From contig JAJUHO010000002.1 in the NCBI GenBank assembly GCA_029267825.1, positions 1 to 52,019 on the forward strand: a DNA stretch of 52,019 nt. Reading direction: 5' to 3'. The notes under the pieces are model-generated. The model was not told where the DNA came from. It did no database searches and saw only the letters and a program-made list of their open reading frames with translations. The translations under genes were made by a program, and so were the position numbers. The DNA is from Oscillospiraceae bacterium. Lineage in GTDB: Bacteria; Bacillota; Clostridia; Oscillospirales; Ruminococcaceae. Shown here in pieces: positions 27,100-35,670 of this stretch. How positions within the stretch are numbered: the stretch's first letter is position 1; every line of letters begins with the position of its first letter.

Positions 27100-27844
27100 T
27101 TTGTTCATCTCCCTTGTCCTTATAAATTCCAAGAGGATAATAAGGAATCATATCTTTTCTAAGCCTTTCAAGCGCCTCTGCCGGAGAAAGCCCCCAGTTT
27201 GTGGGACAAGTTGAAAGCACTTCGACAATTGAAAAGCCTTTTTTGTCCCTTTGGTTTTCAAAAGCCTTGCGGATTGCTTTTTTGGCCTCGCGAATATGAG
27301 GTACGCTGTCCACTGCAACTCTCTGTGCAAGTGCAACGCCATCAAGTGTGGAAAGCATTTCGCATACCCTTACAGGATACCCCTGAACTTTCGGGTCACG
27401 CCCGAACGGAGTGGTTTGAGTTACCTGTCCAGGAAGTGTGGTAGGAGCCATTTGTCCGCCTGTCATACCATAAGTCGTATTGTTTACAAAAATTACAACT
27501 ATATTTTCGCCCCTTGTCGCGCTGTGAACGGTTTCCGCAGTACCTATCGCAGCAAGGTCGCCATCGCCCTGATAAGTAAACACAAACTTGTCCGGATTGG
27601 TTCTCTTTACTCCGGTTGCAACTGCCGGAGCACGCCCATGCGGAGCTTCAATCATATCACATCCAAAATAATCATACGCCATAACCGAACAGCCTACTGG
27701 GCAAACGCCTATGGTGTCGCCCTCTATACCCATTTCGTCAATGACCTCGCAAATAAGCCTGTGGATTATTCCATGCGTGCACCCCGGGCAGTAATGGGTG
27801 GGCACATCCAGCAGGGATTTCGGTCTTTGGAAAACAACCGCCAT
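27089..27844 (-). CDS. korB: 2-oxoacid:ferredoxin oxidoreductase beta subunit KorB
   Basis: A 251-residue thiamine-diphosphate-binding subunit. The thiamine motif is GDGDLAAIG followed by NNTTYGMTGGQMAPTT. The N-terminal YCPGCTHGIIHRLI holds the Cys-x-x-Cys of an Fe-S ligand set, and later VCPVGCSVMAY and PHGRAPAVATGVKR fit the KorB family. It starts at the korA stop (overlap of one base) and overlaps korC by 11 bp, so the subunits are coupled. 2-oxoglutarate is the most likely substrate; a 2-ketoisovalerate (VOR) specificity cannot be excluded. Confidence 0.93.
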   Translation of the reverse strand: MAVVFQRPKSLLDVPTHYCPGCTHGIIHRLICEVIDEMGIEGDTIGVCPVGCSVMAYDYFGCDMIEAPHGRAPAVATGVKRTNPDKFVFTYQGDGDLAAIGTAETVHSATRGENIVVIFVNNTTYGMTGGQMAPTTLPGQVTQTTPFGRDPKVQGYPVRVCEMLSTLDGVALAQRVAVDSVPHIREAKKAIRKAFENQRDKKGFSIVEVLSTCPTNWGLSPAEALERLRKDMIPYYPLGIYKDKGDEQNDK

Positions 27845-28905
27845 TACCTTGCACCGCCAATCTTTTTAATTTCTTCAAGGATTTCCGAGGGCTTAGGCAC
27901 AACTCCGCCTGTTCTGCCCAAAAAATGCACCGGCTTTGAGCATGAAAGCGCAAGCTTTACATCATCAACCATCTGTCCCATGCTCATTTCAACGCAAAGC
28001 ACGGCATCGGCATTTTTGCAAGCCTTTTTAAGCTGCTCCTCCGGAAAAGGCCAAAGGGTTTTGGGCCTTAAAAGTCCAGCCTTTATTCCTGCCGCCCTTG
28101 CCGAATTAACTGCGGATTTTGCAACTCTTGCAGTTGCGCCATAAGCTGCAACCACTATTTCAGCATCATCAGTAAGGTAGCTTTCAGCATCAGATTCTTC
28201 TTTTTTAACCCTTTCATACCTTTCAAAGCGTTCCCAAACTGATTTTTGGAGCACTTCCGGCTTTAAGTAAAGCGAATTGATTATGTTATGGCTCCTTTTG
28301 CCTCCGTGTCCGTTTGCCGCCCAAGGCTTTTCGGGCTGTTCCGCTTTTATCTCAGGGAAAGTAACAGGCTCCATCATTTGTCCCAAAAGTCCGTCAGCAA
28401 GTATCATTGCCGGCATGCGGTACTTGTCCGCAGTATCAAAAGCTTTTGATACCATATCTACCATCTCTTGCACCGAACATGGAGCATAGACAAGAATATG
28501 GAAATCTCCATGTCCCATTGCCCTTGTCGCCTGCCAATAATCAGCCTGCGACGGCTGGATTCCGCCAAGTCCCGGTCCGCCTCTTTGCACATTTATAATA
28601 ACGCATGGCAAATCGCTTCCTGCCATGTATGAAATTCCTTCCGCTTTAAGGCTTACTCCCGGCGAAGAAGATGATGTCATTGCCCTTACACCGGATGCCG
28701 CCGCTCCAAGCACCATATTTATTGCGGCAATTTCTGATTCAGCTTGCAGGAAAACTCCTCCCGCCTTAGCCATTTTCTTTGCCATATAAGCCGAAAGCTC
28801 AGTCTGTGGTGTTATCGGGTATCCGAAAAATCCCCTGCATCCCGCCCTTATTGCCGCTTCGGCAAGGGCCTCGTTGCCCTTCATAAGGTTCCTTTCCAAA
28901 ACCAT
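27844..28905 (-). CDS. korA: 2-oxoacid:ferredoxin oxidoreductase alpha subunit KorA
   Basis: A 353-residue alpha subunit with MKGNEALAEAAIRAGCRGFFGYPITPQTELSAYMA at the N-terminus, then AESEIAAINMVLGAAASGVRAMTSSSSPGVSLK and QRGGPGLGGIQPSQADY, which are diagnostic of KorA/VorA. The gamma domain is not fused to it, in contrast to many aerobic and archaeal enzymes. The start ATG at 28905 has GGGAG just upstream; an internal ATG seven codons later is possible. It is 20 bp downstream of korD in the kor operon. A cytoplasmic, oxygen-sensitive enzyme supporting the anaerobic assignment of the organism. Confidence 0.93.
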   Translation of the reverse strand: MVLERNLMKGNEALAEAAIRAGCRGFFGYPITPQTELSAYMAKKMAKAGGVFLQAESEIAAINMVLGAAASGVRAMTSSSSPGVSLKAEGISYMAGSDLPCVIINVQRGGPGLGGIQPSQADYWQATRAMGHGDFHILVYAPCSVQEMVDMVSKAFDTADKYRMPAMILADGLLGQMMEPVTFPEIKAEQPEKPWAANGHGGKRSHNIINSLYLKPEVLQKSVWERFERYERVKKEESDAESYLTDDAEIVVAAYGATARVAKSAVNSARAAGIKAGLLRPKTLWPFPEEQLKKACKNADAVLCVEMSMGQMVDDVKLALSCSKPVHFLGRTGGVVPKPSEILEEIKKIGGAR

Positions 28906-28925
28906 TCATCTCCCTTAAAAACAGT

Positions 28926-29132
28926 TTATTTTGTTACGACTATTGCGCAATCAGGACACATAACCGCACACATTGCGCAGGATATGCAAGCCTCATCGTC
29001 AATGCAGTGTGCCGTAAAATATCCCTTTGCGTTGCGTTTTTCCTTTTGCAGCTCCACAATTTTTTTCGGGCATGCCGTTATGCAAAGCCCGCAGCCCTTG
29101 CAGCGCTCAAAATCAACCGTCATCTTTGCCAT
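28926..29132 (-). CDS. korD: 4Fe-4S ferredoxin-type subunit KorD
   Basis: A 68-residue delta subunit with two four-cysteine cluster motifs: CKGCGLCITACPKK near the N-terminus and CISCAMCAVMCPDC near the C-terminus. These should hold two 4Fe-4S clusters that pass electrons from the thiamine site to ferredoxin. It is the first structural subunit gene of korDABC, 20 bp downstream of the ParA-like gene. A stand-alone ferredoxin would look similar, but the operon position makes KorD the better call. Confidence 0.92.
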   Translation of the reverse strand: MAKMTVDFERCKGCGLCITACPKKIVELQKEKRNAKGYFTAHCIDDEACISCAMCAVMCPDCAIVVTK

Positions 29133-29152
29133 TTATTTCATCTCCCTATAAA

Positions 29153-29812
29153 CTATTCATCCCAAACAGGTTTTACATATATATCCACATATTTAACCTT
29201 TCCGTCAAGCAAAGGACACGCAATTTCTCTGGGTGCTGTGGAAAATTCAAGCGGCAAGCCGCTTTCCTTTGCTATTTTTTCTGCAAAGCCAATCGACGAA
29301 AGCACGTCCTGCGGGGTGGTTTCCCTGCCCAAATTTGAATTGTTTATTATCTTTGTCGCCCTCAGTCTTGATGCCGCCTCGATTTTCCAAAGCAGCCCCA
29401 AAGCCTCATCCTCTTCCCCTTTAAGATACCTGAACTTATTCACAACATAGAAAAAATCCAAATCATCTCCAAAAAGAGAAAGAAAGCCGGCATATCTTCC
29501 AAGAGCAACAGCACCGTCGTCGTCCCCGCCGACATCTATTATCACATACCCGTCATCATTTGCAATCCTTTCCAAATCAAAAGAAATTGCCGGAATATCA
29601 AGGTTTGTATTTGCATAAAGAGGTTTTACAAGTTCAACTCCGCATCCGGAAAACAATTCTTCAAAATCGGCGCTCCTAAAATACGGATTTACAATGTCAA
29701 GGTCAACAATAGCGGTTTTTTTGCCCTGCTTTGCAAGCTCTACTGCCATATTTACGGCAATATTTGTTTTTCCGCTTCCGTAATGACCGGTGATTATATT
29801 TATTTTTTTCAT
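29153..29812 (-). CDS. ParA/MinD-like P-loop ATPase heading the kor operon
   Basis: A 219-residue P-loop NTPase. The Walker A is GHYGSGKTNIAVNMA, a CbiA/MinD-like form with the Lys in GKT but no deviant upstream Lys. Then come AIVDLDIVNPYFRS, IIDVGGDDDGA and VNKFRY in the switch and base-contact regions. It has no Fe-S or DNA-binding motif. Start ATG 29812 with AAAGGCGGG upstream is preferred over an in-frame start at 29833. It is first in a transcript with korDABC, separated from korD by 20 bp, suggesting a role in maturation, assembly or regulation of the oxidoreductase. That role is inferred only. Confidence 0.82.
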   Translation of the reverse strand: MKKINIITGHYGSGKTNIAVNMAVELAKQGKKTAIVDLDIVNPYFRSADFEELFSGCGVELVKPLYANTNLDIPAISFDLERIANDDGYVIIDVGGDDDGAVALGRYAGFLSLFGDDLDFFYVVNKFRYLKGEEDEALGLLWKIEAASRLRATKIINNSNLGRETTPQDVLSSIGFAEKIAKESGLPLEFSTAPREIACPLLDGKVKYVDIYVKPVWDE

Positions 29813-29841
29813 AAAAAACCCGCCTTTTGGCAATACATTAA

Positions 29842-29870
29842 ATTATATCACAAATACATTTAAAAATCAA
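29842..29870 (-). promoter_or_regulatory. Predicted promoter of the ParA-like/korDABC operon
   Basis: On the minus strand TTGATT (29870-29865), 17 bp, TATAAT (29847-29842), just after the ftsH terminator. The leader is about 30 nt. Confidence 0.75.
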
Positions 29871-29880
29871 ATTAAATGAA

Positions 29881-29904
29881 TATGGCAGGGTCTCCCCTGC
29901 CATA
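29881..29904 (-). terminator. Hairpin terminator after ftsH
   Basis: A perfect 10-bp stem (29881-29890 with 29895-29904) around a 4-nt loop, a few bases after the ftsH stop. On the minus strand it is followed by an A/T-rich stretch with a broken T run. Confidence 0.7.
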
Positions 29905-29908
29905 AAAA

Positions 29909-31876
29909 TCATTCGTTTCCGTCGTTGTTCTTATCCGAAGAATCATCCACGGTAACGTCAATCACTTTGCCTATTTCCTTATTTTCAGTGGTTTGCGCCG
30001 AAATTTCAAGCTCATTTTCGGACATCTCACCAGACATAAGCTTTTCAAACACATCGCCGTCGATTTTCTCGTATTTTAAAAGGTGTTTTGCTATAAGATG
30101 GAGCTTTGAAATATTCTCCTCCAAGATATCCTTTGCCCTTTCATAAGCTTCCTCAATGATTTCCCTGATTTCAGCATCTATTTCAGCCGCAACGTTTTCG
30201 CTGTAATTCGGTGTACTGCTGAAATCCCTGCCAAGGAAAACCTCCCCTTGGTCATGCCCATAAACAATAGGGCCAAGCTTATCGCTGAAGCCATACCTTG
30301 TAACCATTGAACGCGCTATATTTGTTGCACGTTCAATATCATTTGAAGCTCCGGTTGAAATATCGTCCAGTATAAGTTTTTCAGCCACACGTCCGCCAAG
30401 AAGCGTAACGATATTTTCCTGCATTTCCTTTTTGCTTACAAAAGACTTGTCATGCTCCGGAAGCGACATAGTATATCCTCCCGCCATGCCTCTTGGGATT
30501 ATGGACACCTGATGCACCTTATCCTGCGTCTTGCAAAAATAAGTGCATATAGCATGTCCAGCCTCGTGGTATGCTGTAAGGCGCTTTTCCTTTTCCGTAA
30601 CAACCTTGGATTTCTTTTCCGGGCCTGCAATAACCTTAATGGTAGCTTCTTCAATATCTTCCTTGGTTATTGCCCTGCGGTTCTTGCGCGCGGCAAGAAG
30701 CGACGCTTCGTTTACAAGGTTTTCAAGGTCGGCGCCGGTAAATCCTACCGAAGTCTTTGCAATAACAGCCAAATCGACATCCGGCGCAAGAGGCTTGTTC
30801 CTTGTATGCACTTTAAGGATTGCCTCCCTGCCCTTTACATCAGGATATCCGACAACTATCTGTCTGTCAAATCTTCCCGGCCTTAAAAGTGCCGGGTCAA
30901 GTATATCCCTCCTGTTTGTCGCGGCAATCACTATAACGCTTTCATTAGCCGCAAAGCCATCCATCTCGACAAGCAACTGGTTCAAGGTCTGCTCACGCTC
31001 ATCGTGGCCGCCGCCAAGTCCTGCGCCCCTATGGCGTCCCACAGCGTCAATTTCATCTATAAAAACTATCGACGGGGAATTTTTCTTTGCCTGTTCAAAC
31101 AAATCCCTTACTCTTGAAGCACCCACGCCGACAAACATTTCAACAAAATCAGAACCCGAAATAGAAAAGAAAGGCACTCCCGCCTCACCGGCAACAGCTC
31201 TTGCAAGCAAAGTTTTACCTGTTCCCGGAGGGCCTAAAAGAAGCACTCCCTTTGGAATTCTTGCCCCAATTTCGGCATACTTTTTTGGATTTTTAAGAAA
31301 ATCCACAATTTCAGCCATTTCGGCCTTTTCTTCCTCAGCTCCCGCAACATCGGCAAAAGTAGTTTTCCTTGCCGAATGTGACTGTGCCTTTACATTTGCC
31401 TTGCCAAACTGGGAAATCTTTCCGCCGCCTCCTGCCTGTTTCATCATAAAATAAAACAGCACAACCATTCCTATAAGAAGAAGCACGGTAGGAACAATAT
31501 TTATAAGCCATGAATTATCCTGTATGGGATAATAATCCTGTTCAAGCTTTTTTTCAGGATGAAGCTTATTGTATTCCTTGCGGTAATTTTCCTCGCCCTG
31601 TATATCGTTGAGGAAAATGCTTACATTCGGCACCTTATAGACAATGGGAAGCTTTGAAGAATCCACACCGTCAACCTCGCTGAGAACAAGCTGTCCGCTA
31701 CTCAAATCAAGCGTAAATTTCGAAACCCTGTACTCGTCAAAGTAATTTATTATTTCCGAATAAGGCACCCTGCTTTCGTTTTTGGCCGAAAGTGAAAACA
31801 TAAAAACTATTGAAAGCATAAGTGCCGCCGCTATTGCCAGATATAATATCGTGCCTTTATATTTTTTTGGATTCAA
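29909..31876 (-). CDS. ftsH: ATP-dependent zinc metalloprotease FtsH
   Basis: A membrane-anchored AAA+ protease of 655-658 residues. TM1 is near the N-terminus, followed by a small extracytoplasmic domain and TM2 ([21 protein letters not shown]). The AAA module has Walker A GPPGTGKT, Walker [12 protein letters not shown] and the arginine-finger region RPGRFDR; the zinc site is HEAGH. It degrades misfolded and short-lived proteins. The start is ambiguous: GTG at 31885 overlaps the hpt stop and sits directly on the AGAGGGG site, while TTG at 31876 is 8 nt from it and is used here. The tilS-hpt-ftsH order is conserved in Bacillota. Confidence 0.95.
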   Translation of the reverse strand: MNPKKYKGTILYLAIAAALMLSIVFMFSLSAKNESRVPYSEIINYFDEYRVSKFTLDLSSGQLVLSEVDGVDSSKLPIVYKVPNVSIFLNDIQGEENYRKEYNKLHPEKKLEQDYYPIQDNSWLINIVPTVLLLIGMVVLFYFMMKQAGGGGKISQFGKANVKAQSHSARKTTFADVAGAEEEKAEMAEIVDFLKNPKKYAEIGARIPKGVLLLGPPGTGKTLLARAVAGEAGVPFFSISGSDFVEMFVGVGASRVRDLFEQAKKNSPSIVFIDEIDAVGRHRGAGLGGGHDEREQTLNQLLVEMDGFAANESVIVIAATNRRDILDPALLRPGRFDRQIVVGYPDVKGREAILKVHTRNKPLAPDVDLAVIAKTSVGFTGADLENLVNEASLLAARKNRRAITKEDIEEATIKVIAGPEKKSKVVTEKEKRLTAYHEAGHAICTYFCKTQDKVHQVSIIPRGMAGGYTMSLPEHDKSFVSKKEMQENIVTLLGGRVAEKLILDDISTGASNDIERATNIARSMVTRYGFSDKLGPIVYGHDQGEVFLGRDFSSTPNYSENVAAEIDAEIREIIEEAYERAKDILEENISKLHLIAKHLLKYEKIDGDVFEKLMSGEMSENELEISAQTTENKEIGKVIDVTVDDSSDKNNDGNE

Positions 31877-31881
31877 TAAAT

Positions 31882-32439
31882 TCACCCCTCTTTTCGCTGC
31901 ATATAACTTGTGTCATATGCGCCTATATAGGGCAGATTCCTGTATTTTTCAGCACAGTCAAGCCCATATCCGATAACAAACTCGTCCGGAATTTCAAAGC
32001 AGACATAATCGGCGCTTATTTGCGTCTTTCTACCGGATGGCTTGTCAAGAAGAGTGCAGACTTTAAGCGATTTAGGATTTCTATGCTCCAAAAGCTTTAC
32101 CACGGCACTTAAAGTAAGTCCGCTGTCAAGAATATCCTCCACAATTACAACATCATATCCGCTTATGTCCACATTCAAATCCTTTGTTATCTTAACCGTC
32201 CCGCTTGAAACAATGCTGTTTTGGTAGCTTGAAACACACATAAAGTCCACTTCGCAAGGGATTGTTATTTCCCTTATCAAGTCAGCCATAAACACAAAAG
32301 CGCCCTTTAAAACGCTTACCAAAAGAAGGTTCCTGCCCTTATATTCCTCTGAAAGGAGTGCCCCTACCTCCTTTATCTTTGCCGAAATTTCCTCTTTTGT
32401 TATAAGTATTTTTTTTACTCCAAGTTCTGCGGTGTTAAT
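31882..32439 (-). CDS. hpt: Hypoxanthine phosphoribosyltransferase with non-canonical start codon
   Basis: A purine salvage enzyme converting hypoxanthine or guanine with PRPP to IMP or GMP. It has [17 protein letters not shown], the DFMCVSSYQ loop, the PRPP motif [14 protein letters not shown] and DKPSGRK. The homologous frame runs unbroken upstream of the only ordinary start codon (TTG at 32322), through [23 protein letters not shown]. In that conserved stretch there is no ATG, GTG or TTG. The best candidates are ATT at 32439 (GGGAG 9 nt upstream, 185 residues, normal length) or ATA at 32409 (GGAG 8 nt upstream). The start lies in or at the end of tilS, so coupling is likely. Confidence 0.88.
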   Translation of the reverse strand: MNTAELGVKKILITKEEISAKIKEVGALLSEEYKGRNLLLVSVLKGAFVFMADLIREITIPCEVDFMCVSSYQNSIVSSGTVKITKDLNVDISGYDVVIVEDILDSGLTLSAVVKLLEHRNPKSLKVCTLLDKPSGRKTQISADYVCFEIPDEFVIGYGLDCAEKYRNLPYIGAYDTSYMQRKEG

Positions 32440-33782
32440 TGCCAGACACTCCCAACTATTTCTATTTTAAGTATTCTTTTTGTATTTCCATCAGGCTTTA
32501 CGCGGTCGGAAATACCAATGCCCTCGATGAAAACAACCCCCTCATCGTCGGCAAGAAAAACAAGCCCGTCCCGCTCCCCCGGCGGAATTTTTCTATCATT
32601 TAAAAGCTTTTTGACCGAGCTTGTAAAGTTCCTGTTCAAAAGCTTTATTTTGTCGCCGTCCCTACGGTTTCTCAAAATAGCTTTACCTTGTATTTTATCA
32701 TAATCAATACAAACAATTGCAAATTTTTTGTTAACATTAGCGTTTTTAAATTCCTCTGCGTCGCTTTCAAGGCTTGCCCTTACTATTTTATTAAAAAATT
32801 TATTTTCACCAATTTTCAGTTCAAATTCCGTTTGCGGCAAAGGTTTTTTCTTTTCTTCCTTATAAATAATTCCCTTAAAGCAGCAAATATAAACGTCTTT
32901 TGCAATATTTATTTTGCCCCCATAAAGCAGAATTTCATCAAGCTTTTCAAGCTTTTCAAAGCAAACCGCCGCTGAAAGCCCGACATCCTCCAAAAAACGG
33001 GCAAGGCATCTCTTTCTTATTGCCGGATGTTCCTTCACCAACTTTTCTGCAAAAAGAGAATTTTTATCCTTAAAACACCTTTCGTATGCCCGATTTGCTT
33101 CATTTTCAAGAAAATCATTTTCCTCTTGCAAAATTCCGGCCGCCCTGCCAATGCAAAAATCTGCCGCCGGATTTATTTCACGAAGCTTTGGCATTATTTC
33201 AAGACGTATCTTATTCCTTGTATAATCCGAGGTCAAATTTGTTTTGTCGATTGCAAATCCCTGCCCCGCCTGTTTTAAAAAGTCCTCTATTTCGCGCCTT
33301 GAAGTTTCAATCAGCGGGCGGATTATATTTCCCCTTACCGGAGGAATTCCGCAAAGACCTTTTAAGCCCGTGCCTCTTGATAAATTTAAAAGCACGGTTT
33401 CAGCATTGTCATTAAGGTTATGGGCAGTAGCAATTTTCATCCCGTTAAAAGATGAAAATTCCTTATATCTTAAATCCCTTGCCGCTTCCTCAATGGACTT
33501 TTTTTCTTCTTTGGCATAGGAAATCACATCCACGTTCCTTACAAAAAGCTCCACGCCAAGCCTTTTGCAAAGTTCGCGACAAAACTGCTCATCAGAGTCG
33601 CTCTCCTCTCCCCTGAGATGATGGTTCACGTGCACCGCAGAAATTTCAATATTATATTTCTCTTTCACCTTTAAAAAATTCAAAAGCAGGCACACGCTGT
33701 CCGCACCTCCGGAAAGCGCTGCTAAAATCCTATCTCCGGGATTTACCATCGAATACTTTTCAATCGTTTCCAAAAAACGCAA
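32415..33782 (-). CDS. tilS: tRNA(Ile)-lysidine synthetase TilS
   Basis: A 455-residue PP-loop ATPase that converts C34 of the CAU-anticodon tRNA-Ile to lysidine, so that it reads AUA. The PP-loop is ILAALSGGADSVCLLL. The family segments AVHVNHHLRGEESDSDEQFCRELC, TAHNLNDNAETVLLNLSRGTGLKGLCGIPP and IRPLIETSR follow, with the C-terminal TilS domains (GDKIKLLNRNFTSSVKKLLNDRKIP). The start is a TTG at 33782, since an in-frame stop lies just upstream and no ATG is available; a GGTGA site precedes it. It follows dnaB by 21 bp and overlaps the probable start of hpt. Confidence 0.93.
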   Translation of the reverse strand: MRFLETIEKYSMVNPGDRILAALSGGADSVCLLLNFLKVKEKYNIEISAVHVNHHLRGEESDSDEQFCRELCKRLGVELFVRNVDVISYAKEEKKSIEEAARDLRYKEFSSFNGMKIATAHNLNDNAETVLLNLSRGTGLKGLCGIPPVRGNIIRPLIETSRREIEDFLKQAGQGFAIDKTNLTSDYTRNKIRLEIMPKLREINPAADFCIGRAAGILQEENDFLENEANRAYERCFKDKNSLFAEKLVKEHPAIRKRCLARFLEDVGLSAAVCFEKLEKLDEILLYGGKINIAKDVYICCFKGIIYKEEKKKPLPQTEFELKIGENKFFNKIVRASLESDAEEFKNANVNKKFAIVCIDYDKIQGKAILRNRRDGDKIKLLNRNFTSSVKKLLNDRKIPPGERDGLVFLADDEGVVFIEGIGISDRVKPDGNTKRILKIEIVGSVWQLTPQNLE

Positions 33783-33803
33783 AACAAACCATCACCGCCG
33801 AAA

Positions 33804-35147
33804 TTATTTTTGAATTTCCGCGCTTGAAAAACGCGTAAATTGCCCATCCCACACAAGATAAACTGTTCCCGTACTGCCATGCCTGTTTTTGGCAATAATG
33901 CATTCCGAAATGTTTTGCTGTTCGCTTTCCTTATTGTAATAAGCATCCCTGTAAAGGAACATGATTATATCTGCATCCTGCTCTATTGAGCCGGATTCTC
34001 TCAAATCCGAAAGCAGAGGCCTGTGGTCGGTTCTGCTTTCCGGTCCTCTTGAAAGCTGTGAAAGGGTTATAACGGGAACATTAAGTTCCTTTGCCATAAG
34101 TTTTAAATGCCTTGTTATTTCGGATATTTCAAGCACACGGTTGTCAATCCTGCGCGCGGAAGACATGAGCTGCAAATAATCTATCACCACAAGTCCCAGA
34201 TTGCTCATTCTTCTAAGCTTTGCCTTCATCTGCGGAACCGTTATTCCGGGCGTATCATCAAGGTAAATCGGCAGCCTTGACAGCACATCCGCTCCGGCCG
34301 CAAGCCTAACCCATTCCTCGCCGGAAATTTTTCCGGTTTTAAGGCTCTGGCTGCTGACCAGTGATTCTGACGAAAGCATCCTTGTTGCAAGCTGTTCCTT
34401 TGACATTTCAAGCGAAAAAACCGCCACCTGTTTTCCAGAACGCCTTGCAACGTTTGTTGCTATATTCATGGCAAAGCTTGTCTTTCCCATTCCGGGACGC
34501 GCGGCAATAATTAAAAGGTCCGATTTGTTAAGCCCCGTTATCACCGTATCAAGTTCGGCAAAGCCGGATTTTGCACCAAGATATTTTTCCTTGTCCGGAC
34601 CGGTTATCTTTTGCAGCCTGTCATATGCCTGCACGATAACCTCGTCAATCTTGGTAAGTCCTTCTACCTCCCTGCCCTGCCTTATATCGTAAATCTTTTG
34701 TTCCGCGCTGTCAAGGATTGTTTTCGCATCGTCCTGACCTGAGCTTGCAATATCAATTATTTCTCTTGCCGCAAGAATCAGCGAGCGTATGTAAAACTTT
34801 TCCTCAACTATTTTGCAGTAGCTTTCTATATTTGAAACCGTAGGCACGGACTGCATTATTGCCGAAAGATAGCTTTTGCCTTGTGAAGAACTTTCAAAAA
34901 CGCCTTGTTTTACGGCCTCATTCAAAACGGTTATTATATCCGCATTTACACCGGACGAAAACATCCTTATTATTATCCCAAAAAGTTCCCTGTGCTTTTC
35001 GTTGTAAAAGCTCTCCGGCTTCAAATGCTCCATCACTGTGGAAAGCGTTTCAGGTTCAAGCAGCAAGGCGCCAAGAACGGTTTGCTCTGCTTCAAGGCTG
35101 TAAGGCAAATCCCTTTGTGAAAATTCAGATATTGAGCCAAAATCCAT
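33804..35147 (-). CDS. dnaB: Replicative DNA helicase DnaB
   Basis: A 447-residue hexameric helicase that unwinds DNA at the replication fork. The N-terminal domain begins with LPYSLEAEQTVLGALLLEPE. The RecA-like C-terminal domain has Walker A ARPGMGKTSFAMNIA, Walker B LVVIDYLQLM, SQLSRGPESRTDHRPLLSDLRESGSIEQDAD and the arginine-finger region NRHG. In Bacillus nomenclature this is DnaC. It lies 55 bp downstream of rplI, the standard gdpP-rplI-dnaB arrangement. Confidence 0.96.
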   Translation of the reverse strand: MDFGSISEFSQRDLPYSLEAEQTVLGALLLEPETLSTVMEHLKPESFYNEKHRELFGIIIRMFSSGVNADIITVLNEAVKQGVFESSSQGKSYLSAIMQSVPTVSNIESYCKIVEEKFYIRSLILAAREIIDIASSGQDDAKTILDSAEQKIYDIRQGREVEGLTKIDEVIVQAYDRLQKITGPDKEKYLGAKSGFAELDTVITGLNKSDLLIIAARPGMGKTSFAMNIATNVARRSGKQVAVFSLEMSKEQLATRMLSSESLVSSQSLKTGKISGEEWVRLAAGADVLSRLPIYLDDTPGITVPQMKAKLRRMSNLGLVVIDYLQLMSSARRIDNRVLEISEITRHLKLMAKELNVPVITLSQLSRGPESRTDHRPLLSDLRESGSIEQDADIIMFLYRDAYYNKESEQQNISECIIAKNRHGSTGTVYLVWDGQFTRFSSAEIQK

Positions 35148-35202
35148 TTTATCACCCCGCCATTTTCAATAAAAGGACGCGACTTTGCGCGCCCTTAAAA
35201 CA

Positions 35203-35646
35203 TTATTCTTCTGAAACTTCAACGCTTATCTTTGCCGAAATTCCGGGATAAAGCTTTATTTCAGCCTCGTATGTCCCGAAAGCCTTTATTTCGGCAACCG
35301 AAATTTTCTTTTTCTCAATCTTTTTTCCAAGCTGTTTTTCAATCTGCTGCGCTATGTCGCCCGATGTAACCGAGCCAAAGAGTTTTCCTCCCTGTCCGGC
35401 CTTTGCCTTTACGGAAATTTTTTTGCCGTTTACAGCTTCCGCAATTTCCTTTGCCGTTTGCTTTTCAACCTCTATCTTATGCTGTTCGCTTGCTTTTTTG
35501 CCGGCAAGGTCGGAAAGATTTTTAGGCGTCGCCTCTACCGCAATCCCCTTTGCAAGCAGAAAATTCCTTGCGTATCCGTCCGCAACCTCCTTAACTTCGC
35601 CTTTCTTTCCTGTTCCTTTTACATCTTGAAGCAAAATAACTTTCAT
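35203..35646 (-). CDS. rplI: 50S ribosomal protein bL9
   Basis: A 147-residue protein starting [40 protein letters not shown], the invariant L9 N-terminal domain that binds 23S rRNA. A long connecting helix rich in Lys, Glu and Ala and a C-terminal domain ([20 protein letters not shown]) follow. Length is normal. It lies 24 bp after gdpP with a GGAGGGTGACGG ribosome site. Very secure. Confidence 0.97.
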   Translation of the reverse strand: MKVILLQDVKGTGKKGEVKEVADGYARNFLLAKGIAVEATPKNLSDLAGKKASEQHKIEVEKQTAKEIAEAVNGKKISVKAKAGQGGKLFGSVTSGDIAQQIEKQLGKKIEKKKISVAEIKAFGTYEAEIKLYPGISAKISVEVSEE

Positions 35647-35670
35647 TTGCCGTCACCCTCCAAAATAAAT

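Noticed and set aside
32405-32425. Programmed frameshift or TilS-HPRT fusion at the A8 run
   Set aside because: The tilS stop codon TAA precedes the usable part of the A run in the tilS frame, so slippage on the run cannot bypass it; separate initiation of hpt fits better.
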